Shown here: in pieces, positions 53,725 through 63,248 of the stretch | How the letters are laid out: the number at the start of each line of letters is the position of its first letter | Position numbering within the stretch: the stretch's first letter is position 1 | NCBI GenBank assembly: GCA_965222125.1 | Contig: CBDCTC010000006.1 | Span: 620,001-684,000, forward strand | Direction of reading: 5' to 3' | Length of the DNA: 64,000 bases | DNA from: CAZENU01 sp965222125 | GTDB taxonomy: Bacteria > Chloroflexota > Dehalococcoidia > Lucifugimonadales > CAZENU01 | Notes under the pieces: generated by a model | Databases searched by the model: none | Told to the model about the DNA's origin: nothing | The model's input: the letters and a program-made list of their open reading frames with translations, nothing else | Program-made: the position numbers and the translations under genes

Positions 53725-55406
53725 AGCCCGAAGGACTTGATGACCAGCTGCTCCGCGCCCTGACCGACATGCCCTTCCTCAACCGCCCGGAGATGGTCGC
53801 AGTCACCGGCCGGTCGAAGGGCGCGGTCCACGAGGCAGTCGAGAGACTTCAGGAAGACGGCCTCTGCGCCTCCGTGCTCCACGCCGTGGACCCCTTTCAA
53901 CCGGCCCGAAGGTTCCACCTGACCTGGGCAGGACTGAGGCGGCTTGCGCAGGAGGAGAAAAAATCTCCCGACGAACTGGTACGCACGCATCCCCTGTCGG
54001 GCCAGTGGCGGCGCAGCCTGATGGAGCGCATGGACGCCTTGGCTGTCATCTACCGCCTGGCCTCCCACCTCTCCAACTGCGCCTACCCCATCCGCTTCCG
54101 CTGGTACCGCTCCTCGAAGCTGGACGCCGCCGCGACCCTTCCCGACGGCAGGACCGTCGGCATCGTGAGGCAGGGACTAACCGCCGACCGCTCGGTCTTC
54201 GCCCAGCGGCTCTGGCGGCTGAAAGACGAGCCCATGCCGGCAGTCGTCCTCATCCTCACGCCGGACGGAGTGCGGCTCAGGCACGCTCGCAGGATGCTCT
54301 CGACCACCGACGTTCCGGCCCTGCTGGCCCTGGAGCGAGATACGGTCGTGGCCGAAGCCGACGATCCGATATGGACTCCGGCCCAGGTCAGCGCCGCCGT
54401 GAGCCTGCGCTATGCGCTCGACAGGATGGAGCCTGGCGGCGCGTTGCCACAGGAGCCGCAGCCCGCCCTGGCGTCCGTCCCCACCGACCTGCCCGTCATG
54501 GGCGGGGCGGCGGACATGTCCGACCACATGCTGCCCGTGATGCTAAAGCCCGCCGAGAAGCGCGTCCTCGACCTGACATTCGACTGGCCCTGGATCGCTC
54601 TCTCGGAACTGGCCGGACTCATGGACGTCTCGCCCCAGAGGGCATCCCAGTTGGTCAATCCCCTGGAAGGCTTCCGCCTCGTCGTCAGGCCGCGGGACGC
54701 GGGTGGACGGCTGGCCCTCACCGACCGGGGCCTGGCCCTCCTCGCCCGCAGGGACAGGACCTCCGTCACCGTCGCCCGGAGGCGGTGGAGCGTCGCTGCC
54801 GAGGACGCCACCGTCCCCTACGACTGGCGCAACCTCACCGGCGGCAGGAGCCGCCAGCTTCTCAGAAACATCGAGCACACCGCCGCCGTCCACGCATTCC
54901 TCGCCGCGCTCACGGGCCAGGCCCGGCACCTGGGCTGGGAGGTCGTGCATCTCGATCCGCCCAGGAGAGCATCCCGCCATTTCCGCCACGACGACCGGAT
55001 GCGAGCCGTCAACCCAGACGCCTTCGGCGGCCTGCGAAGGGGAGAGGCCACCTGGTCCTTCTTCCTAGAGTGGGAGCGACGGGCCGTGCGGCCCTCCACC
55101 ATGGCCACACGTCTCGCCCCATATCTGCGCTACTACTCATCTCACAGGCCCATCGACGATCACGGCGCAAGGCCAGCCGTCCTCATCGTCTTCGAAGACG
55201 ACATCGCAGCCACCCACTTCCTGCGCGTGGCGCGGGAGCGGATGCAGGCCGACAGGGTCACTGTCCCCCTGTGGATCTCCCACAGGGACGCAATCGACGC
55301 CCTGGGGCCGCTGGGACGCGCCTGGCGCACCCCGGCCACCGCCTGGGAGCCGCCCCAAGCCCTGCCGACAGGAGAAGGAATGATCGGCGCGAAAGACTCC
55401 CGCTAA
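53721..55406 (+). CDS. Replication-relaxation family protein
   Basis: Starting at ATG 53721, the 561-residue product has a winged-helix N-terminus (MVAVTGRSKGAVHEAVERLQ). Further on is the region typical of replication-relaxation proteins: RNIEHTAAVHAFLAAL, TWSFFLEWERRAVRPSTM, and LAPYLRYY. Such proteins stand in for relaxases or replication starters in mobile elements of Firmicutes and Chloroflexota. No classical HUH relaxase is seen in the element, so this is the best relaxase candidate. Confidence 0.7.
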   Translation: MKPEGLDDQLLRALTDMPFLNRPEMVAVTGRSKGAVHEAVERLQEDGLCASVLHAVDPFQPARRFHLTWAGLRRLAQEEKKSPDELVRTHPLSGQWRRSLMERMDALAVIYRLASHLSNCAYPIRFRWYRSSKLDAAATLPDGRTVGIVRQGLTADRSVFAQRLWRLKDEPMPAVVLILTPDGVRLRHARRMLSTTDVPALLALERDTVVAEADDPIWTPAQVSAAVSLRYALDRMEPGGALPQEPQPALASVPTDLPVMGGAADMSDHMLPVMLKPAEKRVLDLTFDWPWIALSELAGLMDVSPQRASQLVNPLEGFRLVVRPRDAGGRLALTDRGLALLARRDRTSVTVARRRWSVAAEDATVPYDWRNLTGGRSRQLLRNIEHTAAVHAFLAALTGQARHLGWEVVHLDPPRRASRHFRHDDRMRAVNPDAFGGLRRGEATWSFFLEWERRAVRPSTMATRLAPYLRYYSSHRPIDDHGARPAVLIVFEDDIAATHFLRVARERMQADRVTVPLWISHRDAIDALGPLGRAWRTPATAWEPPQALPTGEGMIGAKDSR

Positions 55407-55694
55407 GCCCCGATGGAGGATGGAAAGTCAATGTGTTCACGGGATAACGATATATGGAGAGGCCCCCGGAGGAGCGGGGGACGGACCGTCGTCCGGCTCG
55501 ACGCGGCGGCCCTGGGGAGACGGCTCGCTCTGCCGAGCCCCTCCCGGAACCGGCCCGCCGGAGAGGTCTGCAACAGACCCGGTTACGTGTCGAGGTCGGC
55601 CAGCGGGGAGCGGTCGCCCTCCGGTCGCATCCGCCGCCGGATGCAAAAGGCCTTGGGAACAACAACCCAGAGCTTTGCAACACGGAGGATAGCA
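55407..55694 (+). promoter_or_regulatory. Intergenic region rich in hairpins, possible oriT
   Basis: The region between the relaxation gene and the small HTH gene holds two perfect hairpins: CCCCCG-GAGGAG-CGGGGG (55463-55480) and GCATCCG-CCGC-CGGATGC (55627-55644), plus GACGGaCCGTC between them. Several long frames run through it but none has a ribosome site. Origins of transfer often lie beside relaxase genes and contain such inverted repeats, so this is a candidate oriT. Confidence 0.4.
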
Positions 55695-55985
55695 ATGAAC
55701 CGTAACACGCAGTCCCGTTTCGACGGGCACACGCATCACATCGACGGAGTTTGCGGGATGCAGCCCCTTCTGGGCAGCGTCCTGCCAAGTGACTTCCCCC
55801 AGAGACTGGAGCGCCTCAAGGAGGCCAGCAGCCTCAGTTGGCGCGGTATGGCTAGGGCCATCGGCATCGACCACAAGCTGCTGCTCAGGTGGCGCAAGGG
55901 AGCCGTGCCGAGCGGAGGCTCCATGTACTCCCTGTTCCTGTTCGCCAGCCGGGTCCACGGAGGTCTTCAGATACTCCTGGGATAG
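55695..55985 (+). CDS. Small XRE-like regulator
   Basis: ATG 55695 follows GGAGG by six bases, giving 96 residues. The centre (LSWRGMARAIGIDHKLLLRW) is a helix-turn-helix. FPQRLERLKEASSLSWRG precedes it as in XRE repressors. It is probably an element-encoded repressor of excision or transfer. Confidence 0.7.
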   Translation: MNRNTQSRFDGHTHHIDGVCGMQPLLGSVLPSDFPQRLERLKEASSLSWRGMARAIGIDHKLLLRWRKGAVPSGGSMYSLFLFASRVHGGLQILLG

Positions 55986-56185
55986 GGGTTCCAGATGACC
56001 TTCTTCAGGAACTAGCGGACACGCCCCGCCGGCGTCGTAACCGGCGCATCGGCGGCACAGCGGGGTAGGACAAGACAACGCCGTCGGGCGCTCGCACCGA
56101 TCCGTCCGTGCCCGGCGGCCCACCCAATCAGACCTGTAACGAGAGGCCAGCGGCGCCACCCGAACCGCCGCTGCGACTGTGCAAC

Positions 56186-56404
56186 ATGAAAGACATCAAT
56201 AGACAGAATAAGCGGAACAGGCAAAAGAAAAGGCGCGTACGGGACTCCCTGGAAGCTTCCGCCGACAAGCCGATGGAGTCGTACACCCCTCAGCAGCGCA
56301 GGATGATCCGCAAGGGGCTGCGCATCATGGCTAAGGTCGCGATCCGAGCACACCTGCGAAGAAACGCGGCCCTCTCCAAGGATGACGCGGATGTGGAGGG
56401 CTGA
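56186..56404 (+). CDS. Possible small basic protein
   Basis: From ATG 56186 the frame gives 72 residues, strongly basic at the N-terminus (MKDINRQNKRNRQKKRRVRD) and with a helical centre (QQRRMIRKGLRIMAKVAIRA). No clear ribosome site precedes it. It could be a small DNA- or RNA-binding protein of the element or a chance frame. Confidence 0.35.
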   Translation: MKDINRQNKRNRQKKRRVRDSLEASADKPMESYTPQQRRMIRKGLRIMAKVAIRAHLRRNAALSKDDADVEG

Positions 56405-56447
56405 TGTACTCTCCCTTTGGCGCGAGGAAGGCGAGCGATGCAGGCCG

Positions 56448-56804
56448 CTAGTAGAGGATCATGTGGGTGGGAACCAGCCGTTGAGCCTCCGGGTCCACCG
56501 CCAGGGCCAAACCCTCAAGGGTGTAGGCCCCCAGCAGCGGAGGAGCCTGGTTATCTCCGAAGACCACGATGGTAACTACGCTATCGCCGTCTATCGTAGC
56601 CCACGCCTGTCCGTACTCCATCTCGACGCGCCGCCCATCCGCCACCAGGAATCCGCGCTTGCCCGTCGGCTCGATGCCCAACTCACGCAGTAGGTTGGAG
56701 GGCAGCGTGGTAAACGATGCGCCCGTGTCCACCGTGGCCTCTATGTCCCGGGCCTGCTGGCCGTCCATGCTGGAGATGCGCAGCGACCACTTGAACGTCC
56801 CCAT
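56448..56804 (-). CDS. Retropepsin-like aspartyl protease
   Basis: I start at ATG 56804 (TAGAGG seven bases upstream), giving 118 residues. The active site is ATVDTGASFTTLP, the DTGA motif of clan AA proteases; ADGRRVEMEYGQAW and LLGAYTLEGLAL complete the single lobe. A single-lobe enzyme must dimerise. Such genes are common in Chloroflexota and cyanobacteria and often pair with DUF5678 or AbrB genes. Here it runs opposite to its neighbours inside the element. Confidence 0.85.
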   Translation of the reverse strand: MGTFKWSLRISSMDGQQARDIEATVDTGASFTTLPSNLLRELGIEPTGKRGFLVADGRRVEMEYGQAWATIDGDSVVTIVVFGDNQAPPLLGAYTLEGLALAVDPEAQRLVPTHMILY

Positions 56805-56962
56805 GCCAAAGCCTCTACATTGCAATGTCTTCAACCACATTTTACCCGATTTAGACTGCCTCTTACAGAGTCCGAGTCGCTCGCCTTGACGAAGACAGCC
56901 CAATTCGTTCATGATACGAGTAAGACTGAGAACTACCCCAACAGGCAAAAAAGGGAGAGGCC

Positions 56963-57160
56963 ATGCCCAGAGCCACCGACACCATAACCTTCTCACTGCC
57001 TCCAGAGACAGCCCAGCGCGTGCGGGAGGTGGTCAGGGAGGAGCAACGCACCGTGAGCGAACTGCTCCGCGAGGCCATACGCCTCTACATGGAAGAGCGC
57101 GAGTGGCGCATTCAAGAAAGGATGCAGCGACGGCTTTCGAGTCAAGCTGAACGAGATTGA
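56963..57160 (+). CDS. Ribbon-helix-helix (CopG-like) protein
   Basis: The 65-residue protein follows GGGAGAGG. The N-terminal strand TDTITFSLPPETAQRV and the helix pair REEQRTVSELLREAIRLYM are the ribbon-helix-helix fold. It lies 19 bases upstream of the serine recombinase and probably controls it or acts as a directionality factor. Confidence 0.85.
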   Translation: MPRATDTITFSLPPETAQRVREVVREEQRTVSELLREAIRLYMEEREWRIQERMQRRLSSQAERD

Positions 57161-57179
57161 ACAGGAGGAGGACGCACCG

Positions 57180-58811
57180 ATGAATGAACGACACGACTAC
57201 ACCCCCGTAGCCCTCTACGCCAGGGTCTCCAGCGACCGCCAGGACGTGGACCTGTCCGTGGCCGCACAGCTTCGGGCGCTCAGGGACTACGCAGACAAGA
57301 ACGGCTACGCCGTCGCCCGCGAGTACGTGGACGAGGCCGAGAGCGGCCTCGTCGCCGACCGCCCGGAGTTCCGCAAGATGATCGACGAGGCCGCCAAGCC
57401 CGAGGCTCCCTTCAGGGAGATTCTCGTTTGGAAATTTAGTCGCTTCACCCGAAAGCGCGAGCACGCCGTCGCCTTCAAGTCCATGCTCCGGCGCAAGGGA
57501 GTCCGCGTCGTCTCCATCACCGAACAGGCCGAGGACACCGCCACCGGCAGGCTCCTTGAGGGAATCATCGAGTCCGTCGATGAATTCTACTCGGAAAATC
57601 TTGCCGAGGAGGTTCGGCGAGGGATGCGGGAGGCGGCCTCTCGCGGCTTCTGGGTCGCCAGCAGGACGCCCTACGGCTACAACCGCGTCATGGTGCAGGA
57701 CGGGGCCAAGAAGAGGCCCACTCTGGAACTGAATCCCGACACCTCCCCCGTCGTAAAGCGCATCTTCGACATGGCTGAGTCCGCCACGGGTATGACCGAG
57801 ATCACTCGCACCCTCAACTCAGAGGGCATCGCAAGCGCCACCGGCAAGCTCTGGTCCAAGAACGGCGTCCACTTCATCCTCAAGAATGAGGTGTACACGG
57901 GGACTCTTCTCTGGGGCGCTACCGGCAAGGGCAAGGCCGACCCTGTGCGGATCGAGAAGGCTTTCCCCGCCGTCGTCTCAAAGGCACAGTTCAAGAGAGT
58001 CAACAGGCTGATGCGCTCCCGCGCTCCTAAGAGGACGCACCCCCGCAGAGTGGGAAGCACCTACCTCCTCAGTGGCCTGGTCCGCTGCAAGACCTGCAAC
58101 AGGGCGCTCTCCGGCCAGGACGCCAAGAGCGGCCAGTTCGCCTACTACGTCTGCCAGTCAATCATGAAGCGGGGCAAGGACGCCTGCGATACCCCCAGAC
58201 TCAACGCCCGGCGCTTCGAGGAGATGGTGGTGGGGAAGATCCGGGAGAACGTGCTCACCGAGTCCAACATCACCGAACTGGTCAAGATCGTGGACGAGGA
58301 GATGGACGGCGTGGCGAGTGAGCAGCGCCAGAAGCTGGAGACCATCGAGGCCGAGCTTGAGGAGGTCAAGCGCAAGCTGGGCCGCGTCTGGCGCCTGGTG
58401 GAGAACACCGACCTCGACATGGCCGACGCCTCGGACCGCATCAGGGAGCACCGGGAGCGGCAGCAGCGCCTTGAGGACTCGGCGGCGGAGGCCAGGGCCA
58501 TCCTCTCACAGCGCAGGGAGGTCCTGGACGACGTGGAGACCATCGCGGCCTACGCCCAGGACATGAGCGAGTTCCTGAACGAGAGCGAGTTGACCGAGCG
58601 CAGGGCCTTCATCGAGTCCTTCGTCAAGGAGATCGTCGTGATGCCCGACAACGCCCTCCTGAGGTACACCATCCCCATGCCTCAGGAGGGCCCGGTAGGA
58701 GGGAAGGACGCCGAGGAGATGGCCCTGAACGGCTCGGTTCTGTCTACCGTCAAAAATGGTGGGCCAAGGCGTACCGATTTGCGAACTTTTCGCTGGGAGG
58801 TCTCCATATGA
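57180..58811 (+). CDS. Large serine recombinase (integrase)
   Basis: The 543-residue protein catalyses integration and excision. The resolvase domain has the nucleophile in ALYARVSSDRQDVDLSV, and DRPEFRKMIDE and VWKFSRFTRKR complete it. The recombinase domain (GFWVASRTPYGYNRVM) and the zinc ribbon (CKTCNRALSGQ...YYVCQS...CDTP) follow, then a coiled coil (LETIEAELEEVKRKLG). GGAGGAGGACG lies upstream. It marks the right end of the mobile element. Confidence 0.93.
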   Translation: MNERHDYTPVALYARVSSDRQDVDLSVAAQLRALRDYADKNGYAVAREYVDEAESGLVADRPEFRKMIDEAAKPEAPFREILVWKFSRFTRKREHAVAFKSMLRRKGVRVVSITEQAEDTATGRLLEGIIESVDEFYSENLAEEVRRGMREAASRGFWVASRTPYGYNRVMVQDGAKKRPTLELNPDTSPVVKRIFDMAESATGMTEITRTLNSEGIASATGKLWSKNGVHFILKNEVYTGTLLWGATGKGKADPVRIEKAFPAVVSKAQFKRVNRLMRSRAPKRTHPRRVGSTYLLSGLVRCKTCNRALSGQDAKSGQFAYYVCQSIMKRGKDACDTPRLNARRFEEMVVGKIRENVLTESNITELVKIVDEEMDGVASEQRQKLETIEAELEEVKRKLGRVWRLVENTDLDMADASDRIREHRERQQRLEDSAAEARAILSQRREVLDDVETIAAYAQDMSEFLNESELTERRAFIESFVKEIVVMPDNALLRYTIPMPQEGPVGGKDAEEMALNGSVLSTVKNGGPRRTDLRTFRWEVSI

Positions 58812-58901
58812 GGAACAGGTCATCAGACGCCGGTTAGGACCTAAACGCGCTTCCGATCTGTCAGGCTTAGCTGGCACCGAGCTGATTCGTTTCGAAATCT
58901 A

Positions 58902-61900
58902 TCAGCCCACATCGCGCGAGACCTCCCAGGCGCGGAGCCCATCATAGCTGAAACCCAAGAACGCCAGTACGGGCGTGTTTTCACTACCTCTCGAAAGGCC
59001 GGATTTGGCTGGGACAAAGAAGGCCTTCAAACCTCCGGCCAACTCGATGAGACCGGCTTGCGGGCCGTTGATTCGTGCGACGCGGCCGTGGACACGAGTG
59101 AGAGACTCCGTGTTCTTCCAAAAATCCAGACCACGATCCCAGTCGCCGAGTCGAGACTGATGCACGAGCCGGGCAATTCCTGGACCGTCGCCAAGCCATT
59201 CATAGCTGCGGTCACGATTTCGGCGGAACCGCGTCAGTTCCCTACACTCTTCCAAGTACTGTTCGTATCGTTGGAGAGCGAGGTGTGAACCGTCCATCGT
59301 CATCAGCGCGTTCAGAACATACGCATAGTATGCAGCATCGACTGACCCGGGCTCTGCTCGCCAATACTGTACCTGCTCGAAGATGGACTCGACGGACGGC
59401 GGCTTTTCTTGAAATCGCGAAGCCTGCATCCACAGTCTGACGCTCTGGTCCGGTAGAGGTTCCTCCTCGAGGTTTTTCGCTAGCAACTCCACAATCCGGT
59501 CAAGCTTCCGTTTCGGAACTCGCGACCAGTCCCCCTCGGCCCGGGCGAGATACGCCCACGCCAACTGGCGTCGGACCGGCGGTTGGTACACATCAGTTCG
59601 TGTAAGCAATGAATCCAGTCTCTGGACTGCGCCTGCGTAGTCGCCATATAGAGAGTGAGCCCTTGCCGACGCTCGCATCTCGTACTGACTTGCACCGACG
59701 CCCTCCCGATCTCGCCTGACATGGGCTAGGAGCCCCTCAACACGATCAAGGGCTTCGCGCAGGTAGGGTGGGACATCGCGGCGAGAGAGGAATTGGAAGA
59801 GGTCGTCGGACGACCGTGCGACATGTTCGAGGAGTTCGATGAGCATCTGCGCTTCTGCAATGTAGCCGTGCTCGTTCTCAGGACTCAGAGCTCGCGAACG
59901 CTCGAAGTCGGAAGTCGCATTTTCGGCAACTTCCACCAAATCTCCAAGCGCTACATCGCTCTGCCGAAGTTCTCTCAGTTGGTACCTGCGGACCATACCT
60001 CGCACGTGATAAACAACCGAGTCGTGATCGGCGAGTCGAACAGCATGGTCGGCAGCTTCGAGTGCTTGACTAAAATCCTTACGATCCATCGCATGGAATC
60101 TTGCGACGTGTGCCCAGAAGTGGTGCTCGTCGGGGTACGAGTCAACGAGTGCATTAAGGACCCGAAGCCTGCCTTCGCTGACCCGAATGTCCTCAATGAA
60201 ATGGGAGAACTGTCGCTGACCTGACTGCTCCCGTCCCAAGACATCGAGGGTGTCCCGATATACAAATACGCGCCGTACGATGTCCAGCATTTCATCGCTG
60301 GGAACGGGCAGGCCTCCTCGGCAAAACTCGACGAAGCTGATGCCCCAATCTGCTAGGCGGTTGAGCCATGTTCGGATGTCTCCTCCCGTAGCGAGCAACT
60401 GCTTCAGCAGTTCTTCGGCTACCAGCGAGTGACCAATGCGCCACTCACCCGGTGCCGTCTCGACGAACAATTCGTTGACGGTCAGTGGGAACAAGGATGG
60501 CAGGTCAATCTGGTCGCGGGGGGACAGCCCAAAGATGGCTCTCAGCGCGTTCGCCGGCAACGCATGGTGACCGTACCGTAGAGCGATGGCGGCATATACG
60601 ACTACTCTCTTTTGGTCATCTCCAAGTCCCGCGATACGTGGAGAAACGAAGTCTGGGAGGCCTCGGAAATCACGCTCGTATGCTGTGAGAGCGAAGTAAA
60701 CGGGTCGGTGGAGGGCCTGACTATCGGATTTCCCAAGACGTTCAATTGCGGCGGCGCGATCAGGGGCATCTTGGGAAAGCGTACTCACGAAACGTCCGAC
60801 CTCCCGCGTGCTCAACTTCGAGTCGAGGTCAAAGCTACGCTCTCCTAGTTGTTGGGCCGCCACCTGCCGCCGTCTAACATGTAGGAGCACCACGGGTGTC
60901 CGTCGCGCACCCAGATACTCGGCAAGCTCGTCGAGTTCCCGTTCGGCAATGTCCGGGCCATCGGCAATCAGCAGCACTGAGCGCTCCGTCAGTTCATATA
61001 TGCGAGCAACTCTGTCAGCCGTTTCCATCGGAGTCGTTCGTCGGAGCAGTCCACATGGGAAATCCTCATGGAGTTCCCATGTAACTCGTCTCCCAACCGT
61101 TGTCCCGCCCGCACCGGCGCGATGGAACAGGTTGAATCGGGTGATGCGGCCGGCATCCAGGTCCCTTCGAACGGCCTCAGTGAGCCGAGTCTGGACATCT
61201 CGACGAGAGTCGACGTTCCGGTCGAGGTCTGCCCAGGTGACAGTACCGCCGCGGAGAAAATCACCGATACCCTCGGTCTTCGGCAATCCGAGCTCTACCA
61301 ATTCGATTTCCTCAGCGATCCAATTGGCTACTTGGGACTCCAATGAGATAGGTACGCCGGAAGCGGAAGGAAGAGTGATGGTGCCGTGGGTGCCTAGTTG
61401 TTCTTTCCCGAAGACATGATGAATCCCACGCGCAAATTGGTGAAGAGGCATCTGGACAACTGGTGCGTCGAACTCCTCAGCGAGGGACTCACATACTGCT
61501 GGAGCATCCGTCACGAAGACTGGTTGCAGCAAGTCGTGGAAGGAACCATCTAAGCTTCGAAGCACTTCGGCCAAGTGCTCGTTAAACTCACCATCCCGCC
61601 AAATGATTGTCACATGCACGGTTGCGGGCGCAAGTTCCGCTGCTAGGCGGTCGCACTCACTGCTAAGGGCCTGACGATAAGCTCGCCTCCAGTCACGAAT
61701 TCCGCCAGCGGGCAATGAATCTACCCGACCTTCAAGACCGCGTACGAAGAACCAGGTCGTCGTGAAATCAGGCGATCGACTTGTATGCGGGTCGTCCTTC
61801 ACGCGGATATGGAGGGCGCGGTGGCGCTCGACCGGATCGCGCATTGAGGCTAGGAGGCCATTCTCGTCGCTCTGTGTGTCGAAATCGAAGACGAAAGACC

Positions 61901-62540
61901 ACGGTCCGGCTCCGATCTCAGACAGTTCGTCAGCATCCTCTCGACAACGATCATCGACGATGAGGATATGCCTAGCGGTAGATCGGAGTTCTGCGACCTC
62001 CGCCATGTAACGGTTCCAAGCTGGCTCAAGGGCGTACGGGTTCGGAGAGACCTCTGAGACGGTCCCATCATGGAACCACTCCCAGATTCGACCCTGCTCC
62101 TGTAGCGACGCTGCATCATTCTGAGAACCACGCCTGAAGTAAATGCTTCCTTTGACAAAGCCGGGATCCTCCGTGCTTTTGGGTGCGACTGGAGACTGCT
62201 GACCCACCGGGATCGTAATCAGTCCAAGAATCACGTCAGGATGCGGTATGGCCTCGTACAAGAAGCGCGGAGTGGGTTCCAGGAGGCTCGAAGCGACCCC
62301 CTGCAGATCGGCATCGTCAAGCTCCTTCTCAATCCCGAAGATTTCGAAGCTGCCGTCTTGTCTCTTCTTCACACCAAGGACTATGTGGGCATCGCCTTCA
62401 CGAGGAGTGTTTGCCAGACTAGCGAGATCCTTGGCGAAGTCCCGCTTGTTGCGTTTGTCTGACAGGTCGTAGCTGCTCGCCTTGAAGTCGATTGTTTCGC
62501 CCTCTGGGCGCTCAAGCAGCGACTCGATGTCTGTACTCAT
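58902..62540 (-). CDS. SAMD9-like AlbA_2 / P-loop / helical-repeat / OB-fold protein
   Basis: The start is ATG 62540 with GAGGT eight bases upstream, giving 1212 residues. Residues about 5-145 are a Schlafen AlbA_2 domain (PEGETIDFKASSYD, DFAKDLASLANT, IYFRRGSQNDAAS). An alpha/beta segment follows. A P-loop-like site HRAGAGGTTVGRRVTWELH lies at about 475-493, without the usual Walker lysine, and a Walker-B-like VLLIADGPD at about 525. A long helical, TPR-like region covers about 700-1100. The C-terminus (GRVARINGPQAGLIELAGG, then FLGFSYDGLRAWEV) looks like an OB-fold. This order is that described for animal SAMD9/SAMD9L. It directly borders the integrase. Confidence 0.75.
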   Translation of the reverse strand: MSTDIESLLERPEGETIDFKASSYDLSDKRNKRDFAKDLASLANTPREGDAHIVLGVKKRQDGSFEIFGIEKELDDADLQGVASSLLEPTPRFLYEAIPHPDVILGLITIPVGQQSPVAPKSTEDPGFVKGSIYFRRGSQNDAASLQEQGRIWEWFHDGTVSEVSPNPYALEPAWNRYMAEVAELRSTARHILIVDDRCREDADELSEIGAGPWSFVFDFDTQSDENGLLASMRDPVERHRALHIRVKDDPHTSRSPDFTTTWFFVRGLEGRVDSLPAGGIRDWRRAYRQALSSECDRLAAELAPATVHVTIIWRDGEFNEHLAEVLRSLDGSFHDLLQPVFVTDAPAVCESLAEEFDAPVVQMPLHQFARGIHHVFGKEQLGTHGTITLPSASGVPISLESQVANWIAEEIELVELGLPKTEGIGDFLRGGTVTWADLDRNVDSRRDVQTRLTEAVRRDLDAGRITRFNLFHRAGAGGTTVGRRVTWELHEDFPCGLLRRTTPMETADRVARIYELTERSVLLIADGPDIAERELDELAEYLGARRTPVVLLHVRRRQVAAQQLGERSFDLDSKLSTREVGRFVSTLSQDAPDRAAAIERLGKSDSQALHRPVYFALTAYERDFRGLPDFVSPRIAGLGDDQKRVVVYAAIALRYGHHALPANALRAIFGLSPRDQIDLPSLFPLTVNELFVETAPGEWRIGHSLVAEELLKQLLATGGDIRTWLNRLADWGISFVEFCRGGLPVPSDEMLDIVRRVFVYRDTLDVLGREQSGQRQFSHFIEDIRVSEGRLRVLNALVDSYPDEHHFWAHVARFHAMDRKDFSQALEAADHAVRLADHDSVVYHVRGMVRRYQLRELRQSDVALGDLVEVAENATSDFERSRALSPENEHGYIAEAQMLIELLEHVARSSDDLFQFLSRRDVPPYLREALDRVEGLLAHVRRDREGVGASQYEMRASARAHSLYGDYAGAVQRLDSLLTRTDVYQPPVRRQLAWAYLARAEGDWSRVPKRKLDRIVELLAKNLEEEPLPDQSVRLWMQASRFQEKPPSVESIFEQVQYWRAEPGSVDAAYYAYVLNALMTMDGSHLALQRYEQYLEECRELTRFRRNRDRSYEWLGDGPGIARLVHQSRLGDWDRGLDFWKNTESLTRVHGRVARINGPQAGLIELAGGLKAFFVPAKSGLSRGSENTPVLAFLGFSYDGLRAWEVSRDVG

Positions 62541-62607
62541 CTGCATATACCTCAGAGATGTGGTTCATCCTGTCGTTGTCTGTGTCTGCCTAGCTGCACG
62601 CTGGTCC

Positions 62608-63222
62608 TTAGCAGAATATCGTCTTCGTCCCTACGACCTCCGCCCCCATCACCACAAGGTTTGTATTAGCCGGGCTGTCCAGCGTCAGCAGAGGCTTGCC
62701 ACAAGCAGAGAGACTGCGGGCAAACGCCTCAGTCTTGCTGCCAAGGGCGGCGTGGGCAATGAAAACGCGCTGGGCGAGGTCCGCCACCTGGTCGTTCCGC
62801 TGGGCCGCGAGTTCCGCCGTAGGGCGTCGGGCCGTTGCTGGGAAGGGCGAGAGGACCAGCAGGCGGCCGTCGCCTAAGGCGGGGCGCCAGTCGCGGGAGA
62901 TGCGCATGTTCTCGATGCCGCGAGCGGGGCAGACGACCACGGGTTGGTCGCCCCGCAGCAGCAGGCGCAGGCACTCCCGTTCCATCGGAGTTTGGAAGCC
63001 GCCAATGACAGGGACGCCGACGTCGCGCATGGCCCTGGCAAGATCATAGGTCTTCAGGATGAGGTCGCCGGGGCAGCTATTGGAACAGAACAGGGCCGTT
63101 AGCGGCTCGTCGAGCAGCCTGAGATTGCCCCAGTGTGCAGTTTCCGGCGGTAGCGGTAGCGCAGTCCAACCGTTCGCACCGACGCTCTCACTTACGTGGG
63201 CCGCAACTCTCCCCGGTGTCAC
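62608..63222 (-). CDS. DprA-like / SLOG-domain protein
   Basis: I start at GTG 63222 with GGGGCGGA upstream, giving 204 residues. The centre has the Rossmann-like DprA/LOG pattern: LTALFCSNSCPGDLI, VPVIGGFQTPMERECLRLLL, QPVVVCPARGIENMR, then VFIAHAALGSKTEAFARSL. It lacks the extra domains of true DprA, so it is a short SLOG-family protein that may bind a nucleotide or DNA. It follows the PIN gene by 26 bases. Confidence 0.75.
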   Translation of the reverse strand: MTPGRVAAHVSESVGANGWTALPLPPETAHWGNLRLLDEPLTALFCSNSCPGDLILKTYDLARAMRDVGVPVIGGFQTPMERECLRLLLRGDQPVVVCPARGIENMRISRDWRPALGDGRLLVLSPFPATARRPTAELAAQRNDQVADLAQRVFIAHAALGSKTEAFARSLSACGKPLLTLDSPANTNLVVMGAEVVGTKTIFC

Positions 63223-63248
63223 TCCGCCCCGCTTATCCGGTCGCAGAC

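Larger units (their letters stand above)
40313..58811. mobile_element. Putative integrative conjugative element
   Basis: The region combines regulators, a type IV secretion set (VirB6/TrbL-like, pilin-like, PrgI fusion, VirB4-like, coupling protein), a replication-relaxation protein and a large serine recombinase at the right edge. Outer-membrane secretion genes are absent, as expected in monoderm hosts. Exact ends are not determined: large serine recombinases leave very short att cores, and I found no convincing long direct repeat between 40098-40312 and 58812-58901. Confidence 0.75.

Noticed and set aside
55413..55694. N-terminal extension of the small XRE gene
   Set aside because: The extension is Arg/Pro/Ser-rich without structure, and GGAGG sits directly before the ATG at 55695.
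58845..58859. ACGCGCTTCCGATCT, one base different from the end of a common Illumina adapter
   Set aside because: Fifteen bases with one mismatch can occur by chance, and the surrounding sequence does not continue the adapter. Worth a glance at raw reads because it lies near the element boundary, but not evidence of contamination.
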